Assembly: GCF_000744935.1 (NCBI RefSeq)
Contig: NZ_JQMW01000011.1
Location: 744,001-808,000, forward strand
Length of the DNA: 64,000 nt
Origin: Clostridium sp. KNHs214
GTDB taxonomy: Bacteria; Bacillota; Clostridia; Clostridiales; Clostridiaceae
Direction: 5' to 3'
Shown here one piece after another: positions 24,279-33,372 of the stretch. A model generated the notes under the pieces. The model saw nothing but the letters and a program-made list of their open reading frames with translations, did no database searches and was not told where the DNA came from. The first letter of the stretch is position 1. Every line of letters begins with the position of its first letter. A program made the translations under genes and the position numbers.

Positions 24279-25733
24279 CTATTTTTGAGGTCTTCCTACA
24301 AGTACTCCCCTACTTACAGCAAATATATCGTCCACTGTCATCTTAAAGCTTACTGGTCTTCCCTCAAATTTAGCTCTTTCTTCTAATTTTCTTCTATTTA
24401 CTTCTTTTATATCTTCAGTAAATGGCAAGTTTCCAAAATTCAAATATCTTACTGCACCATTATTATCTCTAGCTGGCATCATTTTTCCTGCATTATATTT
24501 ACTTGGTGCAAACGGTATATCTACAACCCCTGCTTCAAAAGCTTTAACTGCTCCTATAGCTAAATCTCCATTGCCCAATTCAAAAGTCTTATCCATCATA
24601 CATTTTGTTTCTGCCTTTATAAGAGCTATTTCATCTTGCAATTCTTTTGACATTGGAAGTCTTTGACCTCTTAGTAAGTTCAATGTCATCTTAGTAGCTC
24701 TTATACCTTGAGCATTAGCTTCCTTAGTAGGAACTCCTATAGCTTCATGTGGAGTTTTAACAATTACCTTTGTTGCTCCTGCAAGAGCTGCTGTAGCTGA
24801 ACCTGTAGATATAACTCCAAAAGCCTTAGCTTCATCTTGTGGGAAACCACCCATCCATTGATGGAATACTGTAGTTACATATACATCATGGTATCCATAT
24901 TCTCTTAAGTATTCTTCCATTTGTGATTCTAGAGCTCTTATAGCAGCTACGTCTTGAACTATGTTACCACATTGTCCATATCCAACAGTTATATTTTTAA
25001 CGCCCTGCTCTGCTGCCAATAATCCTTCAATGATAGCAACTGTGTTTGAAGTACTTGGTGGAACTAGAGTTCCTGTTAAAGGCCCAAATGGCTCTCTATT
25101 TATAGTTATTCCTTGCTCAGCGTAAAAACCAACTAGTCTATCACAGTATTGCCAATCTCTTATAGTTCTGTCTAGTGGAACATTTTTAGCATAAGGAACA
25201 TTATATGATATCCCCCCACCTTCATTAGAAGTCCATCCACCTGCATGAATTATTTCTGAAAGCAATCTAGCATCTGGTGTTCCGTGTCTTGCCTCTAATG
25301 GTAAATTTACTGCCTCATAGATTTTTCTACATCCATGCACACCATGGTTTACTCCTGGGAATCCATTAAGTAGAGATCTTCCTGCTTTTCTACTTTCTTG
25401 TATACCAATTTCACACTCATCATATCTATTTTGTCTTGTATAACTATCTATAGTTGATGGAAGTAAATCAGCTCCACCTTCATTTTGTAGGTGTGTTAAT
25501 AATTCTATATGTTCATTTATTAAAGCAACTCCTGCTCTTGGTTGAGCTAATGTAACGCCTTCTTCTTTAGCTTTTTTTAATTTAAAAGAGAAATTTTTAT
25601 GTTCTGGAACTTTCTTAAGGTAGTCAACAGCTTCTTTAAGGTCAACTTCTTTACCTGTAGGCCATTGATTTAAAACCTCTTCTCTCATTTTGAAAAATTC
25701 TTCTTCAGTCCACTTTTTATTTTTTATATTCAT
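24279..25733 (-). CDS. glmE: Glutamate mutase epsilon subunit
   Basis: The large catalytic subunit (484 residues) of coenzyme-B12-dependent glutamate mutase, which isomerises L-glutamate to L-threo-3-methylaspartate together with GlmS. Recognised by [17 protein letters not shown] near 68, [20 protein letters not shown] near 95, NGFPGVNHG near 122, GRH-like [12 protein letters not shown] near 147, and [18 protein letters not shown] near 291. Full length. It follows glmL after an 18-bp gap. Confidence 0.97.
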   Translation of the reverse strand: MNIKNKKWTEEEFFKMREEVLNQWPTGKEVDLKEAVDYLKKVPEHKNFSFKLKKAKEEGVTLAQPRAGVALINEHIELLTHLQNEGGADLLPSTIDSYTRQNRYDECEIGIQESRKAGRSLLNGFPGVNHGVHGCRKIYEAVNLPLEARHGTPDARLLSEIIHAGGWTSNEGGGISYNVPYAKNVPLDRTIRDWQYCDRLVGFYAEQGITINREPFGPLTGTLVPPSTSNTVAIIEGLLAAEQGVKNITVGYGQCGNIVQDVAAIRALESQMEEYLREYGYHDVYVTTVFHQWMGGFPQDEAKAFGVISTGSATAALAGATKVIVKTPHEAIGVPTKEANAQGIRATKMTLNLLRGQRLPMSKELQDEIALIKAETKCMMDKTFELGNGDLAIGAVKAFEAGVVDIPFAPSKYNAGKMMPARDNNGAVRYLNFGNLPFTEDIKEVNRRKLEERAKFEGRPVSFKMTVDDIFAVSRGVLVGRPQK

Positions 25734-25751
25734 TATTATTCCCCCTGAATA

Positions 25752-27146
25752 TTAAACTTCTACTAAGTATTTTTTCATAATTCTCACAGCCATATCTGGA
25801 AGTTCTTGTGCTAAAAGACCCATAGATGATAATATATATGTCTTATCAATTAAGAGCTTAGGATTTTTAGGCTTTAAAGATTGAGGACTTTCCATGGTAA
25901 AAGTACCTGCTTTTAATATTCCTCCTGGGTTTTCACTGTGAATAAGTACTCCCCCAGTTCCTATCATGTACTTAACTTCCATTAAATCCTTTCCTGTTTG
26001 AGTAAACACAACACCCATAGGAGAATAAACGCTTTCTACTATGCCTACATGCCTCTCCATAGCTATTTCTGTTGCCACTTTACCCATGGCTTCATCAAAC
26101 TTTATTTCTTCTTCTGTGCACGGAATCATTTTTATGTTTTCTGCTCTTTTTTTACAATTTCCTTCTACATCTATGTTTCTATCTTTATCATTTAAATAAT
26201 TTCTTATTTTCCTTGTACCTGCTGCCTCCCAAAGTGAAACTGCTGAATATCTCATTCCCAAATCGCCTTCAACAGTTCTCTTAGCAATTGGTTCTTCAAG
26301 ACCTTTCATAGTTACTCCAGATTTAGTTGGTGCTCCCTCAGCTATTGAATGTATGTCTGTAGTAGCTCCTCCTATATCTGCAACTATTAAATCTCCGATA
26401 CCTTCTTCTTCATCACTGCCTTCACTTAAAACCCTAGCAGCTTTAAGCACTGCCGCAGGTGTAGGCATTAATATACCACTTATGTAATTTTCAGCATTAC
26501 TCATACCTTTAGCTTCTACTATTTTATCCATAAATATTTTTCTAATTTCTTCTCTAGCTGGTTCCACATTTAAAACATTAAGTTTTGGCATAACGTTTTC
26601 AGTTATTCTATAATAGATGTCTGTTCCATTAAAAGCCTCTTCTATTTCGTCATAGGCAACTTTATTACCTGCCACTACTATTGGAAGCTTTAATCCACTT
26701 TTTGCTATCATTCTAGCATTGTGAATTATACACTCCTTATTGCCTCCATCTGTTCCTCCTGCTAGAAGAATTATATCTAGTTTAGAATTTCTTATCTCTT
26801 CTATTTCTCTAGAAGTTAATTCGTAACTATATACTTTGAGTACCCTAGCGCCTGCTCCAAGTGCTGCTCTTTTAGCCGCTTCTGCTGTTAGCTCTGGCAC
26901 TAGACCAATAGCTACCATCTTTAAGCCGCCTGCTGCTGAAGAACAAGCTAATTTATTAACAAAGTTAACTTCTTTACCTTTTAATGCCTCATTTAGTTTA
27001 CTATAAGCTTTGTCTAATCCTATCATTATATCATCTTCAATAGTAGTAATATCCTTTGCTGTGGCTAATATCTCTTCATTTTCAATGTCTACCGCTGTCA
27101 ACTTAGTATAGGTACTTCCAAAGTCTATAAGTAAATATGCATCCAC
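25752..27146 (-). CDS. glmL: GlmL (MutL), glutamate mutase-associated ATPase/reactivator
   Basis: A ~464-residue actin/ASKHA-fold ATPase encoded between glmS and glmE, thought to protect or reactivate B12-dependent glutamate mutase. Seen: phosphate-1 motif LLIDFGSTYTKLTAVD at the N-terminus, LLAGGTDGG near 134, IVADIGGATTDIHS near 253 and MIGTGGVLIHS near 405. The start is taken at the GTG 27146 (reading VDAYLLIDFG), which has GGAG at normal spacing; an in-frame TTG at 27164 lacks an RBS. Confidence 0.93.
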   Translation of the reverse strand: MDAYLLIDFGSTYTKLTAVDIENEEILATAKDITTIEDDIMIGLDKAYSKLNEALKGKEVNFVNKLACSSAAGGLKMVAIGLVPELTAEAAKRAALGAGARVLKVYSYELTSREIEEIRNSKLDIILLAGGTDGGNKECIIHNARMIAKSGLKLPIVVAGNKVAYDEIEEAFNGTDIYYRITENVMPKLNVLNVEPAREEIRKIFMDKIVEAKGMSNAENYISGILMPTPAAVLKAARVLSEGSDEEEGIGDLIVADIGGATTDIHSIAEGAPTKSGVTMKGLEEPIAKRTVEGDLGMRYSAVSLWEAAGTRKIRNYLNDKDRNIDVEGNCKKRAENIKMIPCTEEEIKFDEAMGKVATEIAMERHVGIVESVYSPMGVVFTQTGKDLMEVKYMIGTGGVLIHSENPGGILKAGTFTMESPQSLKPKNPKLLIDKTYILSSMGLLAQELPDMAVRIMKKYLVEV

Positions 27147-27195
27147 TGATACCACTCCAATCAACTAATTATCATTTGGCTTAGTTGGCATATTT

Positions 27196-27609
27196 TTAAT
27201 TAAGATTAAAGTCTTTCTTAATGTCTTCTATAGTTATTTCTATATCTGTTCCAGGTGCGTAAACTCTGTTAAATCCCATATTTTTAAATCTTTTTTCAAC
27301 TTCATTCCAATCTTGTTTTCCTACAACTATGTTTCCACCAACATATAATTTTATGTCTTTTAATCCAGCTTCATCACATTTTTCTCTAAGCCCTCTACAG
27401 TCTATTTCTCCATGACCATAAAGTGATGAAACAAGTATTGCATCAGCATTAGTTTCTACTGCTGCATTAATAAAGTCTTCTTGTGGTGATAAAACTCCAA
27501 TATTCACAACATTAAAGCCTGATTCTGTCAAGGCGTAATCTATTATTTTGTTTCCTACTGCATGACAGTCAGAACCAATTACACCTATAACAACTGTTTT
27601 CTTCTCCAT
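27196..27609 (-). CDS. glmS: Glutamate mutase sigma subunit (cobalamin-binding)
   Basis: The 137-residue small subunit with the base-off/His-on cobalamin motif DxHxxG seen as [13 protein letters not shown] (about residues 13-25), followed by [12 protein letters not shown] near 60 and [11 protein letters not shown] near 88. Length equals known GlmS/MutS. First structural gene of the glm cluster, 23 bp after the GntR gene. Not to be confused with the unrelated glucosamine synthase glmS. Confidence 0.97.
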   Translation of the reverse strand: MEKKTVVIGVIGSDCHAVGNKIIDYALTESGFNVVNIGVLSPQEDFINAAVETNADAILVSSLYGHGEIDCRGLREKCDEAGLKDIKLYVGGNIVVGKQDWNEVEKRFKNMGFNRVYAPGTDIEITIEDIKKDFNLN

Positions 27610-27632
27610 TTATAAATGCCTCCCACCTTAAA

Positions 27633-28556
27633 TTAGATATCTTTATATTTCAACTCTATAATTTTAGACTTTAAAGCCTTTACAGAGTCGCTATCTAGGT
27701 TATACAAAAATTCAATCATTTCTTTTTCATCTTTATTTAAGTTTTTAACCATTTTATGTCTACCTGGTGATACAATTAGCACTTCACTATTATCTATTAT
27801 TTTCCTAATTTCTCCCTCGTCTTTAGAGTTAGAATACGTTATATCAATATTACCTAACCCTGCTCCGTCTAAAGCCCCTTTTACTTTAAACATGAATTCT
27901 TCTGATATACATATAAACCCAAACCTTGTATGTTCAGGATATCTAGCTATTTTAACTATAGTGCCCAAATTAGGATTTATTGCAACCCCAAGCACTTCTT
28001 TTCTTTTTTCTCTAGTCAGCTCAATAACTTCATTTACATGATTAAATGTAGCTATAATTATCTGAGCTTGTTCAATTTTTTCTTTCGTATTGTCATTCAT
28101 TTCTTTTAAATCATTTATAGTCAACGGCTCCACTCGGACACCAGAAATTTTAGTCAACTGCTTACTAAACATTCTAGCCTGCTCAATATTACATTCCACA
28201 TAAATGGCTACTAATTTGCTCATAAGCTCTTTTTTTTCTTTTACCCTTTGCTTAACTAATTCTAAAAAACTGTCTGGCTCCATTCCTATCTCCATGGACT
28301 CTTCTAACCCTAGATCTATGAATTTAATTATTCTGTCTTTAATATTTTGATCCTTCCATGTTACAGCTTCCTCAGCTACAAAGGTTCCCTTGCCTTGATA
28401 GGATTTTAAAACTCCTTCTTGTTCTAGATCATTGTAAGCAGAGCTTACAGTATTTCTACTAACATTTAGCTGTTGGGCCAATTCTCTTTCAGTAGGCATC
28501 TTATGGCCAACCTTTAAGAGTCCACGTTTTATGGATTCCATTATTTGATTTTTCAC
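27633..28556 (-). CDS. GntR-family transcriptional regulator of the glutamate-fermentation cluster
   Basis: A winged-helix GntR protein: MPTERELAQQLNVSRNTVSSAYNDLEQEGVLKSYQGKGTFVAEE near the N-terminus, then a ~220-residue effector region resembling neither aminotransferase nor UTRA clearly. The given start is the GTG at 28556. The same frame continues upstream through GVPLYIQV, normally part of the GntR winged helix, to an AGGGAGG ribosome site at about 28612-28618. No ATG, GTG or TTG lies between, so the true start may be ATA at 28604 (seven bases from the RBS) or ATT at 28598. It precedes glmS-glmL-glmE-mal and probably controls them. Confidence 0.88.
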   Translation of the reverse strand: MKNQIMESIKRGLLKVGHKMPTERELAQQLNVSRNTVSSAYNDLEQEGVLKSYQGKGTFVAEEAVTWKDQNIKDRIIKFIDLGLEESMEIGMEPDSFLELVKQRVKEKKELMSKLVAIYVECNIEQARMFSKQLTKISGVRVEPLTINDLKEMNDNTKEKIEQAQIIIATFNHVNEVIELTREKRKEVLGVAINPNLGTIVKIARYPEHTRFGFICISEEFMFKVKGALDGAGLGNIDITYSNSKDEGEIRKIIDNSEVLIVSPGRHKMVKNLNKDEKEMIEFLYNLDSDSVKALKSKIIELKYKDI

Positions 28557-28624
28557 TTGTATGTAAAGAGGTACTCCGCTTTTTTTATCGATTTTAATTT
28601 CTATAACTATCCCTCCCTCACAAC

Positions 28625-28656
28625 ATGGATTAATGGACTAATCCATATTCCATTAA
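28625..28656. promoter_or_regulatory. Overlapping GntR-type operator palindromes
   Basis: ATGGATTA-N6-TAATCCAT (28625-28646) overlaps TTAATGGA-N11-TCCATTAA (28630-28656). Both lie at the predicted transcription start of the GntR-glm operon, as expected for autoregulation. Confidence 0.6.
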
Positions 28657-28657
28657 T

Positions 28658-28686
28658 ATAATATCATAGGTCATTTTGCACATCAA
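28658..28686 (-). promoter_or_regulatory. Sigma-A promoter of the GntR-glmS-glmL-glmE-mal operon
   Basis: TTGATG (28681-28686), 17-bp spacer, TATTAT (28658-28663), directly upstream of the operator palindromes and the GntR gene. No cobalamin riboswitch is visible in the short leader. Confidence 0.65.
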
Positions 28687-28785
28687 CATTTTTTTTAACT
28701 ATTGTATAAATTCAATTTATTTGCATAAAAACAGTAGAATAAGACTATTATTTTAATGTAGTAGTATATAAGGAGTGAATTTTGT

Positions 28786-29559
28786 ATGAAAAAATGTAAT
28801 TTCGTAAATAATATTATTTTAATACTATTTTCTGTCTGCTGTATCCTAGTAATGCTCATATGTTATAAGCTTATACCCTTCAATAAGTTTCCAAACATAG
28901 ACATTTCACCCTACAGCGGCGAAATATTAAAGAATAAAAACAATAGAGAGTTTAAAAATGCCACAGAGGTTATATATAAATTAAGTCAAATGAACGATAA
29001 CACTGATGGACTAAGTAAAGCAGATATTATACTCCAATACGTAGATTCTCAAAATAAACTCATTTATAAAGGTATTTATTTAGATGAAGTGCCTAAAAAA
29101 ATTTCATCATCCTCTGGTCAAAAAAAACCTATTGATACTTCCTACTTGCCCAAATTTGATTTTTTAGACTCTGAAGATATAAAATTAAGAAAAGGCAAGA
29201 AGGCTAATAATATATTTATAGACTTTAATGAATATTTTTCATCTAACTTTTTATATAAAGAAGGTCAATATTATCATCATAATCCTTCTAAAGAGCATAT
29301 TGATGCTTATTACAATACTCCTGTTCATGTTTCAAACATAATAATTCAAATAGTAAATTCAAAATCTAACAAGAAATTTCCAATTGGCTCTGGAAATGGA
29401 CTTTTATTTTCTGGTGGAAAAGCCATAGATATAGAATGGAATAAGAATTTAGATTCACCTATAAAAATACAGGATAAAAATGGGAAAAATATTTCATTAA
29501 TTCGTGGCAGCACCTGGTGGATTATATTAGATGAAAGTTCATCTGTAGTTTATAACTAA
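28786..29559 (+). CDS. Membrane-anchored protein with DUF3048 (YerB)-like C-terminal part
   Basis: A 257-residue protein with one N-terminal membrane helix (about residues 9-28, NIILILFSVCCILVMLICY). The rest is extracellular. The C-terminal ~80 residues (GSGNGLLFSGGKAIDIEWNK, then ISLIRGSTWWIILDESS) look like the last domain of DUF3048/YerB lipoproteins; the N-terminal DUF3048 part is not obvious. Function unknown. AAGGAGTGA precedes the ATG. Divergent from the GntR gene. Confidence 0.75.
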   Translation: MKKCNFVNNIILILFSVCCILVMLICYKLIPFNKFPNIDISPYSGEILKNKNNREFKNATEVIYKLSQMNDNTDGLSKADIILQYVDSQNKLIYKGIYLDEVPKKISSSSGQKKPIDTSYLPKFDFLDSEDIKLRKGKKANNIFIDFNEYFSSNFLYKEGQYYHHNPSKEHIDAYYNTPVHVSNIIIQIVNSKSNKKFPIGSGNGLLFSGGKAIDIEWNKNLDSPIKIQDKNGKNISLIRGSTWWIILDESSSVVYN

Positions 29560-29590
29560 AAATTTTTTATTAAACTTCTAATAATTAAAT

Positions 29591-29689
29591 GGGGCTGTCG
29601 CATTAAGAAATTCATATACAATACATTGGTTTGAAATTTAATAGCAAACACAATGTGTTGTATAATTTATTTTTAGTGCCACAGCCTCT
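29591..29689. terminator. Long imperfect hairpin between convergent genes
   Basis: GGGGCTGTCGCATTAAGAAA...TTTTTAGTGCCACAGCCTC, with ATACAATACATTGGTTTG against CAAACACAATGTGTTGTAT as an inner stem. About 99 bp. It probably acts as a two-way terminator and could be a decayed palindromic repeat. Confidence 0.5.
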
Positions 29690-29746
29690 ATCTAGTTTAT
29701 TATAAACAAAAACCACTCACTCTTTATTTAATTTCTTTAAATATAT

Positions 29747-30448
29747 TCATTCCTTTTTAAAATTAAAATACTCATCCACAGATTTTGATATAGATTTAGC
29801 TATCTTCTCTTGATATGCTTCATCCTTTAAAAGTTGTTCTTCTCTTTCATTGGATAAAAACCCACATTCAACTATTACAGATGGTATAGTATCGTTACAT
29901 CTTAATATCTTATACATGTCTTTTGCATCTTTAGGCTGTCTTTTATTTTGTTTATCCAAATCCTCTATTAATTTTTTTTGTATTATATCAGCCAATTCTT
30001 TACTTTCGGGATTACTAGAATGCCATACCTGCGCCCCGTAATACTTACTTTGTGGAAATTTATTTAAATGAATACTTATAAACATATCACATTTAGTTTT
30101 TTCTTTTATTTCACATCTATTATTTAAATCCTCTATTTTTTTACTTCTACTATCTTCTGAGTATAAGCCTTTATCTTCTTCCCTGGTCATAATAACTTTA
30201 TATCCTTTTTTCTTTAATTCCTCTTTTAAATTCAAGGATATGTTTAAATTTATATGTTTTTCTACAGTACCATTTTTAGATACAGCTCCTCCATCAATTC
30301 CTCCATGCCCTGGGTCAATTAATATAGTTCTTTTCTCTAAATCCTTATTCACTATTAATGTTTTTCCAAATTGAATATTTGTTAGCACTATTAAAAAAGC
30401 TCCTACCACTATAACACCTATTGTAGATATTAATTTATTATTTTTCAC
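29747..30448 (-). CDS. cwlD: N-acetylmuramoyl-L-alanine amidase CwlD
   Basis: An Amidase_3 zinc enzyme that removes peptides from muramic acid on the way to muramic-delta-lactam in spore cortex. Seen: N-terminal membrane anchor (IGVIVVGAFLIVLTNI), metal ligands in IDPGHGGIDGGA (His) and VEKHINLNIS (Glu/His region), SIHLNKF and the catalytic Glu in VECGFLSNEREE. About 233 residues. The start is the GTG at 30448, eight bases after AAAGGAGG; an upstream ATG at 30496 would put that RBS inside the gene. Confidence 0.9.
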   Translation of the reverse strand: MKNNKLISTIGVIVVGAFLIVLTNIQFGKTLIVNKDLEKRTILIDPGHGGIDGGAVSKNGTVEKHINLNISLNLKEELKKKGYKVIMTREEDKGLYSEDSRSKKIEDLNNRCEIKEKTKCDMFISIHLNKFPQSKYYGAQVWHSSNPESKELADIIQKKLIEDLDKQNKRQPKDAKDMYKILRCNDTIPSVIVECGFLSNEREEQLLKDEAYQEKIAKSISKSVDEYFNFKKE

Positions 30449-30566
30449 TATTTTTGCCTCCTTTACAGCTCTCATATTATCTATATAAGAAAACAAAAAT
30501 AAAAATACCTAACATAATAAAATATGTTAGGTATTTTGCATTAATCATCTTAAAAATTCAATATTT

Positions 30567-32189
30567 TTACTTATATATGTTTAGAACTGCTTGTGCTAGG
30601 TTAGTAGAGTGATCTCCTATTCTTTCAAAGTTACTTATTATATCTAAGAATATAGCTCCACCTGTAGCATTACATATTTCCTCATTAAGTCTTTTTATAT
30701 GTGATGCTCTTAATTCCTTTTCCATAGAATCTATCTTTTCTTCTATACTCAATACTTTTTTAGCAGCTTCTATATCTCTATTTTCTATACTAACTATACT
30801 GCCATTTAATGCATTTATTATTTCATTAAACATGCCCTGTAACTCTTCTTCTGCTCCCTTTGAAAACTTAATGCCTTTTTGTATTTTTTCACTGGTTAAA
30901 TCTGCAACATTTTCAGCATGGTCACCTATACGTTCTATGTCGTTTACCATATGGAACATTGATGTTACAATATCTAATTGATCTTCAGACAACTGCTCTT
31001 TAGATAATTTTACTAAGAAAGTAGTTATCTCATCTTCTAATAAATTTATTAATTTTTCATTTTCATATACCTTTTTAACCAAAGCCTCATTGCTATTTCT
31101 AAAAGCTTCCATAGAAATTTCCAAATTATCTTTAGCTTTATTTGCCATTCTTATTAATTCTTTTGTAGTTTGACCAACTGCTATAACAGGTGTTTCCAAT
31201 AATCTATCATCTATATATTTAGGCTTCATAGGTTCTTTCTCATCTTCGCCTGGTATTATTTTATTAACTAGTGCTACAAGATATTTTATAAATGGTGCCA
31301 TTAATATAGTATTAACTATATTAAATACTGTATGAGCATTGGCTATTTGTCTCTTAACTACTTCTGCTCCTAAAGGAGTGATATTTTTTATAAGTGCCAC
31401 AAAAGGATAAGTAAATGGTAAGAATATCAAAGTTCCTATTAAGTTAAAAAATAAATGAATTAGTGCTGCTTTTCTTGCTGTCTTTGAAGTTCCTACACTG
31501 GCTAGTAATGCTGTTACACATGTACCTATATTGTTACCAAATAGTATTGGCACTGCAGCTTCTAATGGTACTCCCCCTGTGGATGCTAGTACAATAAGTA
31601 TAGCTGTAGTTGCAGAAGAACTTTGCACTACGGCAGTCATTAGAAGTCCTGTAAGCACACCTAAGAATATATTTCCTTTAAGCGTTCCCATTAAACTTAC
31701 AAAAGCTGGTGCTTCAGCAATTGGTTCCATTGCTACTTTCATTAATTCCATTCCAGAAAATAAAATACCAAAACCTAATATAATATTTCCTATTTCTCTA
31801 CTCTTTTTAGCTTTAGAAAATAATACAATTCCAGCTCCTATTCCTATAAAAATAGGCGCTATAGCATCTAATTTAAATGCTATTATTTGTGCTGTAATTG
31901 TGGTTCCTATATTAGCTCCCATTATTACTGCTGCTGCTTGATATAAATTCATAAGTCCAGCGTTAACAAATCCAACCACCATTACTGTAGTTGCACTACT
32001 ACTTTGAATTACAGCTGTAACCAAAGCTCCTGTCATAATTCCCTTTACTGGGTTGGAAGTTATTTTTTCGAAAAATACTTTAAGTTTTTCTCCAGATGCA
32101 TTTTCAAGTCCATCACCCATAAGTTTCATACCATAAAGGAACATTCCAAGTCCACCCATGAGTCCAATAATTATATTGACAATACTCAT
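30567..32189 (-). CDS. Na/Pi cotransporter family protein with PhoU-like domain
   Basis: A 540-residue membrane protein. The first ~310 residues contain two related Na_Pi_cotrans repeats, each with the QSSSATT signature (AVIQSSSATTVMVVG near 62, AVVQSSSATTAILIV near 188). The last ~200 residues form a PhoU-type helical domain (MVNDIERIGDHAENVADLT and IISNFERIGDHSTNLAQAV). Such proteins (NptA/YjbB type) move phosphate with sodium. Single gene. The 32190-32470 gap is AT-rich with no gene that I can see. Confidence 0.93.
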   Translation of the reverse strand: MSIVNIIIGLMGGLGMFLYGMKLMGDGLENASGEKLKVFFEKITSNPVKGIMTGALVTAVIQSSSATTVMVVGFVNAGLMNLYQAAAVIMGANIGTTITAQIIAFKLDAIAPIFIGIGAGIVLFSKAKKSREIGNIILGFGILFSGMELMKVAMEPIAEAPAFVSLMGTLKGNIFLGVLTGLLMTAVVQSSSATTAILIVLASTGGVPLEAAVPILFGNNIGTCVTALLASVGTSKTARKAALIHLFFNLIGTLIFLPFTYPFVALIKNITPLGAEVVKRQIANAHTVFNIVNTILMAPFIKYLVALVNKIIPGEDEKEPMKPKYIDDRLLETPVIAVGQTTKELIRMANKAKDNLEISMEAFRNSNEALVKKVYENEKLINLLEDEITTFLVKLSKEQLSEDQLDIVTSMFHMVNDIERIGDHAENVADLTSEKIQKGIKFSKGAEEELQGMFNEIINALNGSIVSIENRDIEAAKKVLSIEEKIDSMEKELRASHIKRLNEEICNATGGAIFLDIISNFERIGDHSTNLAQAVLNIYK

Positions 32190-32470
32190 ACTCTACCTCC
32201 ACTTACTTAATATTAATTTTATATTAATAAGTAATTAAATATTTACACCATTTTAAATAATACTACAAAAATTACGATTTAGTAACAATTTTATTAATTA
32301 TTTAACATTGATTTAACATTAAACTATAAACTATTTAAGCTTACATATTATCACTATCCATCCCTATATTTGCCCATTATTTCAAGTTATATACTGTATT
32401 TAATCTTACATAGTAAGTAGATTTAATTTATTTTGCATAATTTTTTAAAACCTTTTTTGATTTATTCTAT

Positions 32471-32497
32471 AAAAAAAAGAGAGGTATATACCTCTCT
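32471..32497 (-). terminator. Terminator, probably the original rpsI terminator
   Basis: GAGAGGTATATACCTCTC followed by eight T on the minus strand. It stands 24 bp outside the left end of the mobile element, where the 3' end of the rplM-rpsI operon would be without the insertion. Confidence 0.75.
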
Positions 32498-32520
32498 TTC
32501 CATATATCTGTATAAAATAC

Positions 32521-32530
32521 TATCTCTTTG
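32521..32530. other. Attachment site core, distal end
   Basis: TATCTCTTTG. Read on the minus strand from uninterrupted rpsI it would give TCA AAG AGA TAG, that is Ser-Lys-Arg-stop, which supports this as the original rpsI end. Confidence 0.75.
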
Positions 32531-32703
32531 GTAACCGTTTAAGAGCTTGAAAAGCCCGTAAATACAAGCTTTGTAATAATCAATGTTGCACACACGTTTC
32601 ACACCCAGAGCATTTTATTACGTCTCAGAACTTCTCTGTTATCAGAATTATTTTGAGTCCCATTTATGCAGTATCTGTCAACAACTGATAATATAGATGC
32701 ATT

Positions 32704-33372
32704 TTATTTGAAAATACCATATGTCTTGGTTATATCCTGAACATAAATAATACCTTTTCCAGGTTCATCAATCTTTAATTTTTCTCTTATTACAGATATT
32801 ATAGACTCTGTCATATCTACTTCTGAAACTATAATTACAATTTCCTTTTCTGGTTCAACATCCATGGAAAACAATTTACTTGTTTCGTGAATTCCAGAAC
32901 CTCTTCCATTAACAATGGTACCTCCTTTGGAGCCTGCCGTAATTGCTGCCTCTATAACATCTTCGGCTTTTCCTTTATCAACAATGATAGTAATTACTTG
33001 ATACATCGTATTATCTTCACCTCTCTCAATTTTCACATTATCACATTTACACTTTCTCATTCCCGCAGTAGCACAAATGGATGTTGTAAATGCAATCCCA
33101 TGGTTTGGCTTATCTAACTTATATTCAAGATTAACTATATCCAATACTCGATACGCAGTTTCTTTATCTGCAACCATATATATAATTTCTTTTCCTATAT
33201 CAGAAAGACCTAAATAATCCCATATGCGGTTGTTTGCGGTTCCTCTTGCTAATGTTATAGTTCCACCACAAATTCCATGTTTTTTGAATGTTTTTAATAT
33301 CTTACTTCCCGTACCTAAATTAACTATTACACATATTAACTCCATCTCCATAATCTCAGTTTTACTGTCCAT
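32704..33372 (-). CDS. Tandem P-II-like regulator, partner of the DUF1538 transporter
   Basis: A ~222-residue protein made of two P-II-like units: MELICVIVNLGTGSKILKTFKKHGICGGTI (first) and YQVITIIVDKGKAEDVIEAAITAGSKGGTI with the glycine-rich GRGSGIHE (second, about residues 125-225). P-II proteins sense ATP/ADP, 2-oxoglutarate or other ligands and often bind a membrane transporter. The start is set at ATG 33372, overlapping the DUF1538 gene by 11 nt, which implies stoichiometric co-translation with that transporter. A CGKCKC-like cluster (RKCKCDN) lies in the linker. The ligand is unknown. Confidence 0.85.
   Translation of the reverse strand: MDSKTEIMEMELICVIVNLGTGSKILKTFKKHGICGGTITLARGTANNRIWDYLGLSDIGKEIIYMVADKETAYRVLDIVNLEYKLDKPNHGIAFTTSICATAGMRKCKCDNVKIERGEDNTMYQVITIIVDKGKAEDVIEAAITAGSKGGTIVNGRGSGIHETSKLFSMDVEPEKEIVIIVSEVDMTESIISVIREKLKIDEPGKGIIYVQDITKTYGIFK

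Noticed and set aside
28600-28690. Cobalamin riboswitch before the B12-dependent glutamate mutase operon
   Set aside because: The leader is too short and lacks the conserved B12-box; only a promoter and GntR-type palindromes are seen.
32190-32470. Possible gene in the gap upstream of the Na/Pi transporter
   Set aside because: AT-rich with no open frame having an RBS; only promoter-like AT tracts.
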